The notes under the pieces: generated by a model | What the model was told of the DNA's origin: nothing | The model's input: only the letters and a program-made list of their open reading frames with translations | The model's database searches: none | Shown: positions 36,452 to 45,049 of the stretch, one piece after another | How positions within the stretch are numbered: position 1 is the first letter of the stretch | How the letters are laid out: each line of letters begins with the position of its first letter | Assembly: GCA_009777515.1 (NCBI GenBank) | Contig: WRLR01000001.1 | Span: 41,813 to 105,812, forward strand | DNA length: 64,000 nucleotides | Direction: 5' to 3' | Source of the DNA: Oscillospiraceae bacterium | GTDB taxonomy: Bacteria > Bacillota > Clostridia > WRLR01 | Made by a program: the position numbers and the translations under genes

Positions 36452-37075
36452 ATGCTCATAATTTCGTTCGCATTGATGGCTTTTGTCATTGCCGTGGATC
36501 AAGTCACAAAGCACGCCGTGCTCTCCGTTATTGGTATAGGGGGCCGGCCTGTCATTGTTGTGGATCGTTTTTTTTATATCGTATGCCACAGGAACAGCGG
36601 CGCCGCTTGGGGCATATTGAAAGACGGGCGCGTTTTCTTTTTGATCATCACCCCATTGATGCTGGCGGCTATGTTGGTATTTTTGATCCGCAACAAAAGC
36701 GTCCTGCTGCGGCTCGCGCTCTCGTTCGTCATTGGCGGCGCCGCGGGCAATTTCATCGACAGGCTTATTGTGGGCAGCGTCGTCGATTTTCTTGACTTCT
36801 ACATTTTCGGGTACAATTTCCCTACATTCAACGCCGCCGATTCCAGCATAGTGCTGGGCGCTGCGCTGATGATTGTCTTCACTTTCAGGATGGAGAAGAA
36901 GAAAGCCGCCGCCGTAAGCTCTGTTGATGTGCCCGTTGATGGCTCAGACGATGAATCCGATGTTGAAAACATTGTTGCATCCGATGATATGCCCGAAGAC
37001 ATATCTGTTGATGTATCTGCTGACGGGTCTGATGATGTATCTGATGAAGGAACCGGCGATGGAACTGATATATGA
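36452..37075 (+). CDS. lspA: Lipoprotein signal peptidase with acidic tail
   Basis: LspA cleaves the signal peptide of prolipoproteins in the membrane. Four hydrophobic segments; seen DQVTKHAV, GGAAGNFIDRLIVGSVVDF with one catalytic Asp and FPTFNAADSSIVLG with the second. The normal core ends near residue 150; a tail of about 55 residues follows that is nearly all Asp, Ser, Val, Glu and Gly in repeat-like order (about 36900-37072). The tail reads into the rluD start, with an overlap of 17 bases. It would process the lipoproteins encoded at 34.4 and 56.7 kb. Confidence 0.93.
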   Translation: MLIISFALMAFVIAVDQVTKHAVLSVIGIGGRPVIVVDRFFYIVCHRNSGAAWGILKDGRVFFLIITPLMLAAMLVFLIRNKSVLLRLALSFVIGGAAGNFIDRLIVGSVVDFLDFYIFGYNFPTFNAADSSIVLGAALMIVFTFRMEKKKAAAVSSVDVPVDGSDDESDVENIVASDDMPEDISVDVSADGSDDVSDEGTGDGTDI

Positions 37076-38036
37076 AGGCGAAGGGGAGAGGCTTGACATA
37101 TGGCTGGCGCGCGCGCTGGACGGCTATTCGCGCACTAATATACAAAAAATTATAGCGCGCGGAGATGTCCTTGTCAACGGCGCCCCCGCCGCCAAAAAGC
37201 ACATGACGAAGGCCGGCGACAGAGTGCAGATCGAGGCGCCGTTGGACGCGCCGCCGGACACGCCGTCGGATCTAGCCGGGCAGGACATCAGCCTTAACAT
37301 AATTTATGAGGACAGCCATATAATAATCGTGGACAAACCCAGTGGGATGGTCGTGCACCCGGGCAACGGCAACCGCAGCGGCACTCTGGCCAACGCCCTG
37401 GCGCACCACTGCGCGGGCAACCTGTCCGACGTAAACGGCGCCCAGAGGCCCGGCATCGTCCATAGGCTGGACAAAGACACTTCGGGGCTGATCGTGGCGG
37501 CAAAGACGAATGAGGCCCATTTCAAGCTGGCAAACGCGTTCAAGGAGCGCCGCGTGCGTAAGATATACAACGCCATTGTCTGTGGGCATGTGGAGCATGA
37601 CCGGGGGCGCATTGATATGCCGATCGGCAGGCATGCGACGGACCGCAAGCGCATGGCGGTCGTCGCGGACAGGGGCCGGCACGCGGTCACGTTGTTCAAA
37701 GTCGTAGAGCGGCTGCCCTGCGCATTGACGTGGCTCGAGCTGAACCTCCTCACGGGCAGGACACACCAGATACGCGTGCATCTCGCTCACATCGGACACC
37801 CCGTTGTAGGCGACCCTGTGTATGGAACCGCCCGCGATCCCGTACACGGAGCTGCCAGCGACCCTATAGGACAACAGTTGCCCGCAGGGCAGCAGTTGCC
37901 CAAAGGGCAGCAATTGCCCGTAGGGCAATTTTTGCACTCGACCATCCTTGAATTCGACCACCCCATCAGCGGCGAGCGCATCCGCGCCACAAGCCCGCTG
38001 CCCGGCTACTTCCCGATAAACACAAACAAATATTGA
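37059..38036 (+). CDS. RluA/RluD family pseudouridine synthase
   Basis: About 325 residues. An S4 RNA-binding domain at the N-terminus (RLDIWLARALDGYSRTNIQK) is followed by the catalytic domain with the active-site Asp in HRLDKDTSGLIV, then GRTHQIRVHLAHIGHPVVGDPVYG. The protein is probably RluD-type, modifying 23S rRNA, by similarity only. Between VYG and the final FLHSTILEFDHP lies an insert of about 30 residues with three QQLPxG units (about 37865-37930). The ATG at 37059 was chosen because GAAGGA precedes it; the longer frame is the lspA tail in another reading frame. Pairing with lspA is conserved in Firmicutes. Confidence 0.93.
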   Translation: MELIYEGEGERLDIWLARALDGYSRTNIQKIIARGDVLVNGAPAAKKHMTKAGDRVQIEAPLDAPPDTPSDLAGQDISLNIIYEDSHIIIVDKPSGMVVHPGNGNRSGTLANALAHHCAGNLSDVNGAQRPGIVHRLDKDTSGLIVAAKTNEAHFKLANAFKERRVRKIYNAIVCGHVEHDRGRIDMPIGRHATDRKRMAVVADRGRHAVTLFKVVERLPCALTWLELNLLTGRTHQIRVHLAHIGHPVVGDPVYGTARDPVHGAASDPIGQQLPAGQQLPKGQQLPVGQFLHSTILEFDHPISGERIRATSPLPGYFPINTNKY

Positions 38037-38108
38037 GCCAGGTAGTTTTAAAGCGAGCAGGCATTTATTTGAAAATACGAACGATATACAGAAAGTCGTG
38101 ATGATAAT

Positions 38109-40220
38109 ATGCGAATTTTTAAATGGTTTACTTTAGGAATAATAGTTGCCATTGTTGCCGGAATCTTTGTGATGTGTGTTCCCAATGAAGATGGCGACTA
38201 TATATGGAACCCGTTTGATTATGCCAAAATAACGGAAGTTGATTATAAAGCGGTAGTTGTTGACGAACCCGGCAGCGACGGGAAAATTGTTGTCACGGAA
38301 CGATTGACTTTTGATATTCACGCCTTCTCAAAAGACAATCTCTTTTGGGAATTGTGGAGAGACCTTAGCGAAGACTACATTGACGGGGTAAAGGTTGAGT
38401 ATAAAGTCATATCTGTAAAACAAATTTTCGATGACGGCAGAGAACCCGTAGTGTTTACGGAATCCCCGAAACTGTATTGGGATGATAGTGATTTTACAAG
38501 TACTGCGAGAGGGTATGGACCGGGCAAGTGGTTTCATAGCGGAGGGCCATATAGCGAGAGCAGAAGGCAGTACGAATGCGTTTTCTTTTATGTAGATGGC
38601 TTATATCGCGAGGAAGTTGCTTTTGAAATTGTATATGAAATGTATAATGCCGCGCTGCGTTGGGCAGATTCGTCGGAATTGTATATTTCGCTTTTTTCCG
38701 AAAAGGATGTCAACCATCTAAAATCATTTAAAGGACAAATACTATTTCCAAATGAAAAAATGCCGCGAACAGGTAATTATTATGCCAATACATACGGGAC
38801 AAACTCCCACACATTTCCTTTTGTGGAGTCCGCTACTGTAAATCCGGGTTATCATACTTTTTCATTCAAATTGAACGAACCGCAATTAAAGTTTAGGCGA
38901 TACAATGAATATATTGAATTTGCATTAGTTTCATTCGGAGATGATAAACATATATTCACTCAGTATTCATCTAGTAACAATTATTATGATGACGATATGT
39001 TGGATGAGCTTCGTAAAGAACAGGCGGATTATGAGGCGCTTCCGGGTAGGTTCAAAGCAATCAAAATTATTACATTATTATTGTTCTTTGCAGGTGCGTT
39101 TTTAACAGTAATTCTTGTTTTTGCTTTTAATGAAAGAACAAAGAAAAAGCATGTTTTTTATCAGCCATCAATGCAAATGGATTATTTTCGAGATATTCCA
39201 AGCGAACTTGATCCGAACTTTGCGTCTGAACTAACCTTTTGCAAGCATAAATCAAGACAGGACATTCAAGATGGATATGCTGCTGTAATGCTTAGTTTAA
39301 CTTGCAAAGGCTATATTGAATTAAATAAAGTCAATAACAACCGAGATTGGGATTCCGGTAATGTAGATATTATTGTTAAGTATAAACCCATGCAATCACA
39401 ACCGGATGTAGATGCTGATGGTTTGGCGCAAAATTATCCGCTAGAATATGCGCCAAATTATGGGCAAATCAAGCCGCTTACGCTATCGGAGGAACAATAT
39501 TTCAACTTGATTCTCAGGCACTCTGATGGATTGAAAATACCATTAAATCTATTCCAAATAAAGATTTCAGAGGATTATGAACACACAAATTTATTTGTAA
39601 AAATCATTAAGAACGCAATCACAAACATAGGCGTTTCGCAGGGATATTACCAAAAAGTTGAATACAAAAAGCCAAAAGAGCAAGCAAAGGGATGGGTTCG
39701 GACGCTAGGAACATTTGGCGCCTTGCTTTTAACGGCAGGAAATTTAATATCGTATCAGACCCGCCTGGATTTAGCATTTGGCGCATTTACTGTTTTAGGC
39801 ATTGGATTTGTTGCCAGCGGAATCTTACTTGATAAACTATTTAAAAAATATGTTTTGCTAACCCAATTTGGCGAGGACGAGTATGCTAAGTGGAGAGGTT
39901 TATATAATTTTTTAAATAGCGAAACCCTTATGAACGAAAGAACCGTCGTTGAACTGCCTATATGGGAAAATTATTTAATATATGCAACGGCATTCGGCAT
40001 TTCGGAAAAAGTTATCAAAGCCCTTGAAATCCGGTGTCCAAACGCAGATGAAAGCCCTGTCCTCAGGGGAAATTCTTATTACCGATCAAGAGGTTTCCGT
40101 ACTTTTGGCCATTCTTTTAGGTCCGCGACACGTACGGCATCATATACTGCGCGAAGCGGCGGTCATGGTGGATATGGCGGCGGCGGACGAGGCGGCGGCG
40201 GCGGTGGCGGCGGCCACTGA
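38109..40220 (+). CDS. DUF2207 family membrane protein
   Basis: The 703-residue protein opens the AT-rich island. It has an N-terminal membrane segment (5-25), an extracellular beta-rich part, a second membrane segment near 325-345 followed by a cytoplasmic part, two more hydrophobic segments near 545-585, and a Gly-rich tail ending GGGGGGGGH. This pattern is the DUF2207 family, often beside lemA. Function unknown; envelope role inferred. Base composition is clearly lower in GC than the genes before 38 kb. Confidence 0.85.
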   Translation: MRIFKWFTLGIIVAIVAGIFVMCVPNEDGDYIWNPFDYAKITEVDYKAVVVDEPGSDGKIVVTERLTFDIHAFSKDNLFWELWRDLSEDYIDGVKVEYKVISVKQIFDDGREPVVFTESPKLYWDDSDFTSTARGYGPGKWFHSGGPYSESRRQYECVFFYVDGLYREEVAFEIVYEMYNAALRWADSSELYISLFSEKDVNHLKSFKGQILFPNEKMPRTGNYYANTYGTNSHTFPFVESATVNPGYHTFSFKLNEPQLKFRRYNEYIEFALVSFGDDKHIFTQYSSSNNYYDDDMLDELRKEQADYEALPGRFKAIKIITLLLFFAGAFLTVILVFAFNERTKKKHVFYQPSMQMDYFRDIPSELDPNFASELTFCKHKSRQDIQDGYAAVMLSLTCKGYIELNKVNNNRDWDSGNVDIIVKYKPMQSQPDVDADGLAQNYPLEYAPNYGQIKPLTLSEEQYFNLILRHSDGLKIPLNLFQIKISEDYEHTNLFVKIIKNAITNIGVSQGYYQKVEYKKPKEQAKGWVRTLGTFGALLLTAGNLISYQTRLDLAFGAFTVLGIGFVASGILLDKLFKKYVLLTQFGEDEYAKWRGLYNFLNSETLMNERTVVELPIWENYLIYATAFGISEKVIKALEIRCPNADESPVLRGNSYYRSRGFRTFGHSFRSATRTASYTARSGGHGGYGGGGRGGGGGGGGH

Positions 40221-40224
40221 TATT

Positions 40225-41697
40225 CTACTGCACGAAAAAATCCTTGGCCCTTAAATTTGAGAAATCAATTTTAAGGGCTTTCTTCAAGGAGCCTTTTTCA
40301 AAGGTTTTATAGATTGTCTTTGAAATATATTTTTCTGCTATTTTTAAAACATATTTATAGTCAACTATTTCATCCGGAAAGTAAATGCCGCGTCTTTCTT
40401 TATTTTTTATCATCCAGCAAACCGCAGCCAGCGCCGACATTGCCACAGGTGTAATAGTAGGGGTTTGCCAATAAGAGCTTTTCGGGTACCTATATAAAAA
40501 CGACGGCTCTACGCGGTTTCCAACCCACACAGGTTTAAATTTTTCGCCCATAAGCAACACGCCCACATATTCTGTGCCCGATGCAATCTTTTCTTGATAG
40601 ACAATTTCAGCGAGCTTTGGATAAATATAACCCCTAATAATAGTCTGGCCGTTCACATTATCGCAGTCTAACGGCTTTGCGGGGTTTGGTTTTGGATATT
40701 CATTTACTTTTGCTTTTCGTAAGTATTCAGTCGCCAAATGGCATGGCGAATACACAAACATGACTGACGGGCGGTAAATAAGTTTTCCGTCGCGCTTAAC
40801 TTCCAAGCTCTTCGCTATTGTAACCGTTTCATCGTGTGGGACTAAAAATCCTTCAAAAACACCATTGGGATAGTATGTGCGGCATTTCTTTTCTGCCGAT
40901 AGTTTCTTAAATTCTATAAAACCGTGCAGAAAATCAACATATTTGCATTCGTCTTCAAAATCAATATTTTCATGATTTCCAATAATTATCGTTGCTTCGG
41001 AAAGCATTTCAAAGAAAAAAGAATCAATACACCATGTATTAAATAATGTGCCAGTATTGCCATTATTATTAATTAATTGTAAATCTATATCGTTGACATG
41101 AATCATCTTAATGCCTAACATGTAAGCTGCTTCGTTGAATTTATTTTGATTAATAAGGGCTTTAAGCTGTTTTTCTTTTTTTAATTGAGTATCGACAATG
41201 TATTCAATGCCCGCCTTTACGAAATGCGAGACTAGGCCTGGATTATTGCCATGTTGCAAAACAACAGGATGCTTATTGGTTGAGTAGTTGTCATGATGTT
41301 TTTTTATTATATTATTCAGAATTTTATTTTGTTCAAAAATATTAAGCCAAAATTCAGGCCAGTCGGCATCCCCAGTATTTAAGTACATAATGTTGTTTTC
41401 AGCGCACCAATCGCAAATGTCTTTTGTACCTACTGTATCGGCAAAGTCTAAAAGCAAATCCCCGCTTTTTAAATATTTGCCAAATACCGTACGAAAGTTA
41501 TCTTTGCTTACCTCGCAGGCGATAAAATTTGCCACCATGCCGCCGAGATTTATGTATGCTATAAATTCCGCTTTGTATTTTGTTATGACAAAATATGCGT
41601 TTTCATCAAAGCTGATTTCTTTTGAAACCTTTTCATAAAAGCTTTTGCCTACAGCTCCAAATCCAAACTGAACAATCCTGCCGTCAAATTTTATCAT
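40225..41697 (-). CDS. Homospermidine synthase-like / saccharopine dehydrogenase-fold protein
   Basis: The 490-residue protein has a Rossmann motif FGFGAVGKS at residues 12-20 and the segment VVLQHGNNPGLVSHFVKAGI, typical of bacterial homospermidine synthases (NAD-dependent transfer of an aminobutyl group between putrescines). Further matches: MGEKFKPVWVGNRVEP and TPTITPVAMSALAAVCWMI near the end. The exact amine substrate is inferred. It is the last of three reverse-strand genes in the AT-rich island, 34 bases after the unknown gene. It converges with the DUF2207 gene, ending five bases from it. Confidence 0.75.
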   Translation of the reverse strand: MIKFDGRIVQFGFGAVGKSFYEKVSKEISFDENAYFVITKYKAEFIAYINLGGMVANFIACEVSKDNFRTVFGKYLKSGDLLLDFADTVGTKDICDWCAENNIMYLNTGDADWPEFWLNIFEQNKILNNIIKKHHDNYSTNKHPVVLQHGNNPGLVSHFVKAGIEYIVDTQLKKEKQLKALINQNKFNEAAYMLGIKMIHVNDIDLQLINNNGNTGTLFNTWCIDSFFFEMLSEATIIIGNHENIDFEDECKYVDFLHGFIEFKKLSAEKKCRTYYPNGVFEGFLVPHDETVTIAKSLEVKRDGKLIYRPSVMFVYSPCHLATEYLRKAKVNEYPKPNPAKPLDCDNVNGQTIIRGYIYPKLAEIVYQEKIASGTEYVGVLLMGEKFKPVWVGNRVEPSFLYRYPKSSYWQTPTITPVAMSALAAVCWMIKNKERRGIYFPDEIVDYKYVLKIAEKYISKTIYKTFEKGSLKKALKIDFSNLRAKDFFVQ

Positions 41698-41730
41698 AAC
41701 GCATAAGCCCCCTTTCCGCTTTTTTACAAA

Positions 41731-42381
41731 TTATTTGTCCTTGCGGGAAGGCTTCTTAATGGTCACCTTTTTTGGTTCTTGGTATCCATCCGTAAAAGCA
41801 ATCGTAATTCCTTTATTTTGATGCTTATATAAAACTTTTAGCAAATCTTTCTGTATCTTTTCACCCTTGACAATGATTTGTTCAATTCCGTTATCCAAAA
41901 AGTAGCCCGCTGACGGCATATCTTGATGATATACATCCCAACTATTGTCAAAGACCGATACATCCATTTTAAATCTGCTCATTCGATTGCTATCCAATAA
42001 AAACGCCGGCGGGGCATTATTGGCTAATGAAAATTTTTCTAGCTCCAACGCCCCCCATATCAAAGCGCTTTCGATAGAGTGATTATCAACAAGCGCCATT
42101 GCGCCTTGCTGTCCGCATGTGCCATTGTAAAGAGGTATAGGCCGATAGCCCAGCGCCGCAAGAGCAATTCCTTCTTTTACGCTGTCATATCCAGGAAGGT
42201 CGAGGACTATTGCAGTGTCATTTTTTATATTGTTTATGTAGTTAATTATTGGTATAGTAAAGTTCATAGCCCTATTTATTTTATAGCTATCATTAATGCC
42301 GACAAACGGAACAGGCCGCGCCCAATCTACCCATTTAACCCCAGCCGGAGACCATATTTTAAATACCTCTCTGCCTGTCAT
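41731..42381 (-). CDS. Unrecognised 216-residue protein in the polyamine-type operon
   Basis: I do not recognise the family. No signal peptide or membrane segment is visible. Likely conserved segments are FKIWSPAGVKWVDWARPVPF near the start, IVLDLPGYDSVKEGIALAAL, PLYNGTCGQQG with a cysteine, PPAFLLDSNRM and WDVYHQDMPSAGYFLDNGI, then a basic C-terminal tail. Its ATG overlaps the end of the ATP-grasp gene by 23 bases, and it is followed by the homospermidine-synthase-like gene, so the three are probably co-translated. The site AAAAGGAA precedes the ATG. Confidence 0.7.
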   Translation of the reverse strand: MTGREVFKIWSPAGVKWVDWARPVPFVGINDSYKINRAMNFTIPIINYINNIKNDTAIVLDLPGYDSVKEGIALAALGYRPIPLYNGTCGQQGAMALVDNHSIESALIWGALELEKFSLANNAPPAFLLDSNRMSRFKMDVSVFDNSWDVYHQDMPSAGYFLDNGIEQIIVKGEKIQKDLLKVLYKHQNKGITIAFTDGYQEPKKVTIKKPSRKDK

Positions 42382-43603
42382 TTTCTATTCCTTTTCTATT
42401 ACTTTCGATTAGAACCGGTATGTCTGCTGCATAAGAGTCTATGCGTGGAGTTTTACTTATCCTCGCGTAATATCCAGCAGCCTTGCCCTCAACGCTATAT
42501 GAACCAAGGCATACATGAAAACTTTCCCCCTCCGGGCTTATTAACGGTCTGCTAATAAATTTTTTTTGCGCTATATATTTTTTTGTATGCTTTTTTACAT
42601 CCCTCATTATTGTCTCATATTCATCATCGCTACAGGCTTCTCTTATGGAAATATTTTCACCAACGCGCCCGCAGGCAGGCTTGAATATAAATCCTTCTTT
42701 ATTTTTTGCATCCTTGACTTCCAGTGTCTCCGAAAGCAATTTGCGCCAAGTGTTTACTTTTAACCCATGTTTCTCAAGCGCGTCCCATACGAGCGGAAAC
42801 CGTTTTGTCTGTGCAAATATAGCTATGGGATGATTGCATGAAGGCGTTACTGTATCGAAATAGCCCTGCCAACGCTTAGGCTTAATGTCAATAAGCCATT
42901 CAAGAGGGGTAAACCTGAATATTGCGTCAATTTTGCCTGTGTTGCCACCAAGAAGACAAAAGGCTTCCTTGTTTTCAAACCGCAAGTGATCCGCTGCTGC
43001 ATATATAATATTGAATCCTATGCGCTTTAGCCTGTCGCCTAAAAACTGCATTGCCTGCCTGTCGTCGCTATACGACGTGCAGTGAACAAATATAATTTTG
43101 CCACTCTGTTTAACTTTTTGAGTAATAGCATTAACTAAAATATCAGCAAAATTTATACACCGGTAATTTTCATCTTTTAACAACTTGGCGGCTATTTCGG
43201 GCATTAATGAAGCCTCTGCAAAACCGCCTGGAACATCACTGTTTACCTCGCTTATCGCCCAATTGCCTTCTATGGTTGGGTGAAAGTCATACCGCATGAG
43301 GCGAATATGCCTGTCGGCTTGATAATTCTTCATTTTTTTAAGCTCTTTGTTGATTTTTCCTGGCAACGCCAAAGGCTTGGCAAGGTCTAAATTATTATTT
43401 AACATTTCTTCAGCTTGTATGGTTTCTTTATCAAGCGATTCCGTGAGTCTTTCCAGTTCTTTGTGCTCTTCTTCTGTGATGACCAAAATATGCCTGGCGA
43501 TGGTGCTGCTGTCTAAAAATTGCGGGTCCCATTTATAGCCATCGAAAATAACATCAAGCCTATAATTATCATATTTACTGTCTGGTATAGATATTAATCT
43601 CAT
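42359..43603 (-). CDS. Glutathionylspermidine synthase-like ATP-grasp ligase
   Basis: About 414 residues. RYDFHPTIEGNWAISEVNSD VPGGFAEAS matches the glutathionylspermidine synthase C-terminal ligase family (amide bond between a peptide or acid carboxylate and a polyamine, with ATP). A central Rossmann-like segment (IIFVHCTSYSDDRQAMQFL) and a late segment EGFIFKPACGRVGENISIRE with ATP-grasp lysine and acidic residues are also visible. No amidase domain. The carboxylate partner is unknown; Clostridia usually lack glutathione. The ATG at 43603 follows AAAGGAAA. First gene of the three-gene reverse operon. Confidence 0.8.
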   Translation of the reverse strand: MRLISIPDSKYDNYRLDVIFDGYKWDPQFLDSSTIARHILVITEEEHKELERLTESLDKETIQAEEMLNNNLDLAKPLALPGKINKELKKMKNYQADRHIRLMRYDFHPTIEGNWAISEVNSDVPGGFAEASLMPEIAAKLLKDENYRCINFADILVNAITQKVKQSGKIIFVHCTSYSDDRQAMQFLGDRLKRIGFNIIYAAADHLRFENKEAFCLLGGNTGKIDAIFRFTPLEWLIDIKPKRWQGYFDTVTPSCNHPIAIFAQTKRFPLVWDALEKHGLKVNTWRKLLSETLEVKDAKNKEGFIFKPACGRVGENISIREACSDDEYETIMRDVKKHTKKYIAQKKFISRPLISPEGESFHVCLGSYSVEGKAAGYYARISKTPRIDSYAADIPVLIESNRKGIENDRQRGI

Positions 43604-43623
43604 GACAATTTCCTTTGGTGACA

Positions 43624-43652
43624 ATTATATCGCAATTTAGATTGTTTGACAT
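43624..43652 (-). promoter_or_regulatory. Predicted promoter of the ATP-grasp operon
   Basis: On the reverse strand ATGTCA (43647-43652) is 17 bases before a perfect TATAAT (43624-43629), with a very short leader to the ATG at 43603. Confidence 0.5.
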
Positions 43653-43674
43653 CGGCATAGATTATTGTTATTAT
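43646..43674 (+). promoter_or_regulatory. Predicted promoter of lemA
   Basis: A perfect TTGACA (43646-43651) is 17 bases before TATTAT (43669-43674). The -35 overlaps that of the divergent ATP-grasp operon. Confidence 0.65.
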
Positions 43675-43697
43675 GTTTTCGAGAGAGGGATGATATT

Positions 43698-44252
43698 ATG
43701 CCATATATAATAGTCGGCGCCATAGTTGTTTTGATTTTTTTGTATTTTTTGACGACTTACAATGGTCTAGTTACTTTGAGAAACAAGGTGAGAAATCAAA
43801 AAAGCCAAATTGATGTTGAATTGAAAAGAAGATTTGATTTAATTCCCAATTTGGTTGAAACGGTTAAAGGTTATGCCAACCATGAAAAAACTGCTTTGGA
43901 AGATGTTATAAAAGCGAGAAATAGCTATGTAACGGCAGGCAACAACACGGCTCAAGCATTAGAAGCGGACAATGTTTTAACAGGCGCCCTTGCCAGGTTG
44001 TTTGCATTGTCAGAAAGCTACCCTGAATTAAAATCAAATACCAATTTTATGAACTTGCAAAATGAACTGGCAAATATTGAGCAAAAAATAGCCTATTCCC
44101 GGCAATTTTATAATGACTCGGTTTATAAGCTAAATAATAAAGCTGAAATGTTTCCTTCAAATTTAGTCGCGGGAGTGTTTGGATTTGATAAAGAAACCTT
44201 CTTTGAGGCTACAGATACCGAAAAAGAAAATGTAAAAGTAAGTTTCAATTAA
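43698..44252 (+). CDS. lemA: LemA family protein
   Basis: The 184-residue protein has an N-terminal membrane segment (PYIIVGAIVVLIFLYFLTTYN), then helical core with VTLRNKVRNQKSQIDVELKRR, FDLIPNLVETVKGYANHEK, NFMNLQNELANIEQKIAYSRQFYND and FPSNLVAGVFGF, all typical of LemA. Function is unknown, with envelope or surface-protein links; LemA and DUF2207 genes are often adjacent, whereas here they flank a three-gene operon. The ATG at 43698 follows GAGAGGGA. Confidence 0.93.
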   Translation: MPYIIVGAIVVLIFLYFLTTYNGLVTLRNKVRNQKSQIDVELKRRFDLIPNLVETVKGYANHEKTALEDVIKARNSYVTAGNNTAQALEADNVLTGALARLFALSESYPELKSNTNFMNLQNELANIEQKIAYSRQFYNDSVYKLNNKAEMFPSNLVAGVFGFDKETFFEATDTEKENVKVSFN

Positions 44253-44311
44253 AAACAACATCACCCAATCGGCAGCAAGCCAGGCCTTTTATTTTTTATT
44301 CAATGCAATAT

Positions 44312-44761
44312 CTACGCCAACTCTATCAAATCGTTCATCACCGTTTCCGCTTGTTTGAAAAATTCATCAATTTTCACCATTTCTGGCAAATATGTACTTT
44401 TTATTTTTTCAAGAACTATTGTAAATTTGTCATTTTCATATACATGCATAAGTTCGTTGCGTGATATGAGAGCCTGCATTAAAACATCGCCGTCTGTATT
44501 AATTTTTTCGAGCAATCCCGATACTGCTGCCGCTTTAAGCGTGTTTTTGGGCGAAATCAGGCCTATTTCTACTTCCTCGTGTTCCAAAAAATCTTTCAAA
44601 AGCTTCCATAAAAGCTCAAATGAAAGTTCAAAACTCTTTGCAAGCCCAACTCGTTCGAGCTCCGTAAACTCCAGCGGTTCTCTGCCGGCTAGATTTTCAA
44701 TCAAAATTCTTAATATATTCGAAAAATTAATATGGCGTTGTTTCCACCTAATATCATTCAA
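44312..44761 (-). CDS. HEPN-domain protein, HepT-like (nucleotidyltransferase substrate-binding, HI0074 family)
   Basis: The 149-residue helical protein matches the HI0074/HepT group: LAKSFELSFELLWKLLKDFL, then SPKNTLKAAAVSGLL, and the motif RNELMHVY, which fits the RX4HXY RNase motif of HepT toxins exactly. In MntA-HepT systems the HEPN toxin is silenced by AMPylation by the MNT partner. No MNT gene is adjacent; a matching one is at 49640-49960 on the same strand. TTG start at 44761 follows GGAGGGCG. Confidence 0.82.
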   Translation of the reverse strand: MNDIRWKQRHINFSNILRILIENLAGREPLEFTELERVGLAKSFELSFELLWKLLKDFLEHEEVEIGLISPKNTLKAAAVSGLLEKINTDGDVLMQALISRNELMHVYENDKFTIVLEKIKSTYLPEMVKIDEFFKQAETVMNDLIELA

Positions 44762-44900
44762 TTACGCGCCCTCCATTACATACCCGAGTATATCATATGC
44801 CGTGTTTGCATCCAAGGATTTATTCGTGAATTTTCACATACATTTTTAAATTATCAATGACGCGCAGGGCAGGGCATCTGAATTATAAAATCGGCCATAT

Positions 44901-44947
44901 GAAAAAATCAAACCGCCGAATGGCTAAGCAGCACCCGGCGGTTTGAT
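44901..44947 (-). terminator. Rho-independent terminator of the sugar operon
   Basis: ATCAAACCGCCG (44907-44918) and CGGCGGTTTGAT (44936-44947) form a perfect 12-base stem with a 17-base loop; on the reverse strand it is followed by TTTTT. Confidence 0.88.
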
Positions 44948-45049
44948 TATACAGCAATTTTGCGATGCGTTCTTTGGATTACGCTTTTTTAGATTGCACT
45001 ATTTGGCAAGCATTAAATATGTATCGTTTGATATGTTTGCGACAAATAT

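Noticed and set aside
36924..37058. Longer N-terminus for the pseudouridine synthase
   Set aside because: The Met/Leu-rich extension is the lspA tail read in another frame; a good site precedes the ATG at 37059.
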